Assembly: GCA_009746045.1 (NCBI GenBank)
Contig: RPFO01000165.1
Location: 6,676,036 to 6,740,035, forward strand
DNA from: Mesostigma viride
Taxonomy: Eukaryota; Streptophyta; Mesostigmatophyceae; Mesostigmatales; Mesostigmataceae
DNA length: 64,000 bases
Direction: 5' to 3'
In this document: positions 63,305-64,000 of the stretch, one piece after another
Layout of the letters: each line of letters starts with the position of its first letter
Position numbering within the stretch: the first letter of the stretch is position 1
The notes under the pieces: model-generated
Database searches by the model: none
Seen by the model: only the letters and a program-made list of their open reading frames with translations
What the model was told of the DNA's origin: nothing
Made by a program: the position numbers and the translations under genes

Positions 63305-64000
63305 TACTAGCTGTAATTACCAACAATTACCATATACTATACAGAACAATAACGCGGGAATGACTGTACCACATTTTCAATGATGATAATTCCGGCGAAG
63401 GGGTTCAGCAGGCAGTGCAGTTATGCTCTTTTTCCGCGCGATGCCAGATTCGGAACTGATTACAAGCCTAATCAGGCCTAATCGTCAAGCTGGCCAGTGA
63501 TCGGCTGACCGCGGCCTACGCGCGCGACGCTTCCATAGACCAATAACTACCGTAGCCTGCAGTCGGATAGGTGCATGGCTGACCGCCTGGGCAGGAAGCG
63601 AGGGGTCATTGAAGGCAAGTTTACGATTCAGTCATTTGCGTCAGTTGGTGGTCGCGGTCGGAAGGAGCCACTACTCTCCGTCTCTTATTCGGAGCCACAC
63701 TAAAAACCCTCTTCAAGACGGTGCCTTGTGGTGGGCCGGGTCGCCCGTCCTGCCCCCGCTATGGTAGCGGGCCCGTCAAGTCACGTTGAAGGGGCGAGCC
63801 TGGGTGTGTGACTGGACGAAACTCACGAAAGCAAAGCTTATCACAATGCATGGCGTGCCTCCGAATCTATTTCGTCATTATGGTGTAGCCAAGGCCGAAG
63901 ACAGATACAGGGGATGGTAAGACATGAACGTTTCTGTTACGTCGCGTAACAATCTGTTACTGTTACGGACGTAAATTAGGTCCTTTGCCTCAGTCGTTCT
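63305..64000. other. Intergenic, no recognisable gene
   Basis: No convincing ORF. Small hairpins CCCGCTA-TGG-TAGCGGG at about 63756-63772 and GTTACGTCGCGTAAC at about 63936-63950. Nothing else was recognised. Confidence 0.4.

Overview
This window is eukaryotic and consists almost entirely of transposable elements nested inside one another. I find no rRNA or tRNA gene, no bacterial operon and no convincing conserved host gene. Reasons to call it eukaryotic: LTR retrotransposons of both the Ty1/copia and Ty3/gypsy (chromodomain) types; two kinds of LINE (restriction-like-endonuclease and APE-endonuclease); a spliceosomal intron with a GTAAG donor and a pyrimidine-rich CAG acceptor; long (GGGA)n and other simple repeats. 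The mix, in particular a Rep/HUH element resembling Replitrons, fits a repeat-rich alga or other protist of the green lineage. The species cannot be decided from the sequence.

Layout. 1-3302: pol of a copia-like element cut by the window edge. 3303-8930: non-coding sequence holding a GIY-YIG nuclease ORF (4860-5429, minus) and a 1-kb GGGA tract. 8931-10640: 5'-truncated LINE pieces. 11177-14299: gag and part of pol of a second copia-like element. It is broken off at a palindromic element (arms 14306-14406 and 17052-17152) that itself received a minus-strand RLE-type LINE (14423-17019). 17164-22295: a nearly complete plus-strand RLE LINE whose 3' UTR carries an ORF1-only insertion (20447-22212). 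22929-26317: a minus-strand APE-type LINE (ORF1 plus split endonuclease). 27880-29944: left part of a Replitron-like element.

The block from about 19030 to 29940 is present again at 35877-46800 (offset 16,858 bp). A third, partial and indel-rich copy lies between (29945-35872). The last copy contains the only complete HUH Rep gene (45285-47755). 47998-48042 is a 45-bp retrotransposed scrap with perfect target duplications, and 48141-48280 is a 10-bp minisatellite. From about 50098 to 62704 runs an L1-like LINE reverse transcriptase split by a young 9.4-kb chromovirus (50995-60413) that has 703-bp LTRs, a 5-bp target duplication and an extra ORF after pol. 62893-63291 is another 5'-truncated LINE with a 13-bp target duplication.

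Recurring themes: (i) copia-like elements whose protease-like domain lies between integrase and RT; (ii) several LINE families that end in a small hairpin followed by (TTAA)n; (iii) a Rep transposase fused by splicing to a zinc finger; (iv) many single-base frameshifts, even in young elements, suggesting residual assembly indels as well as decay.
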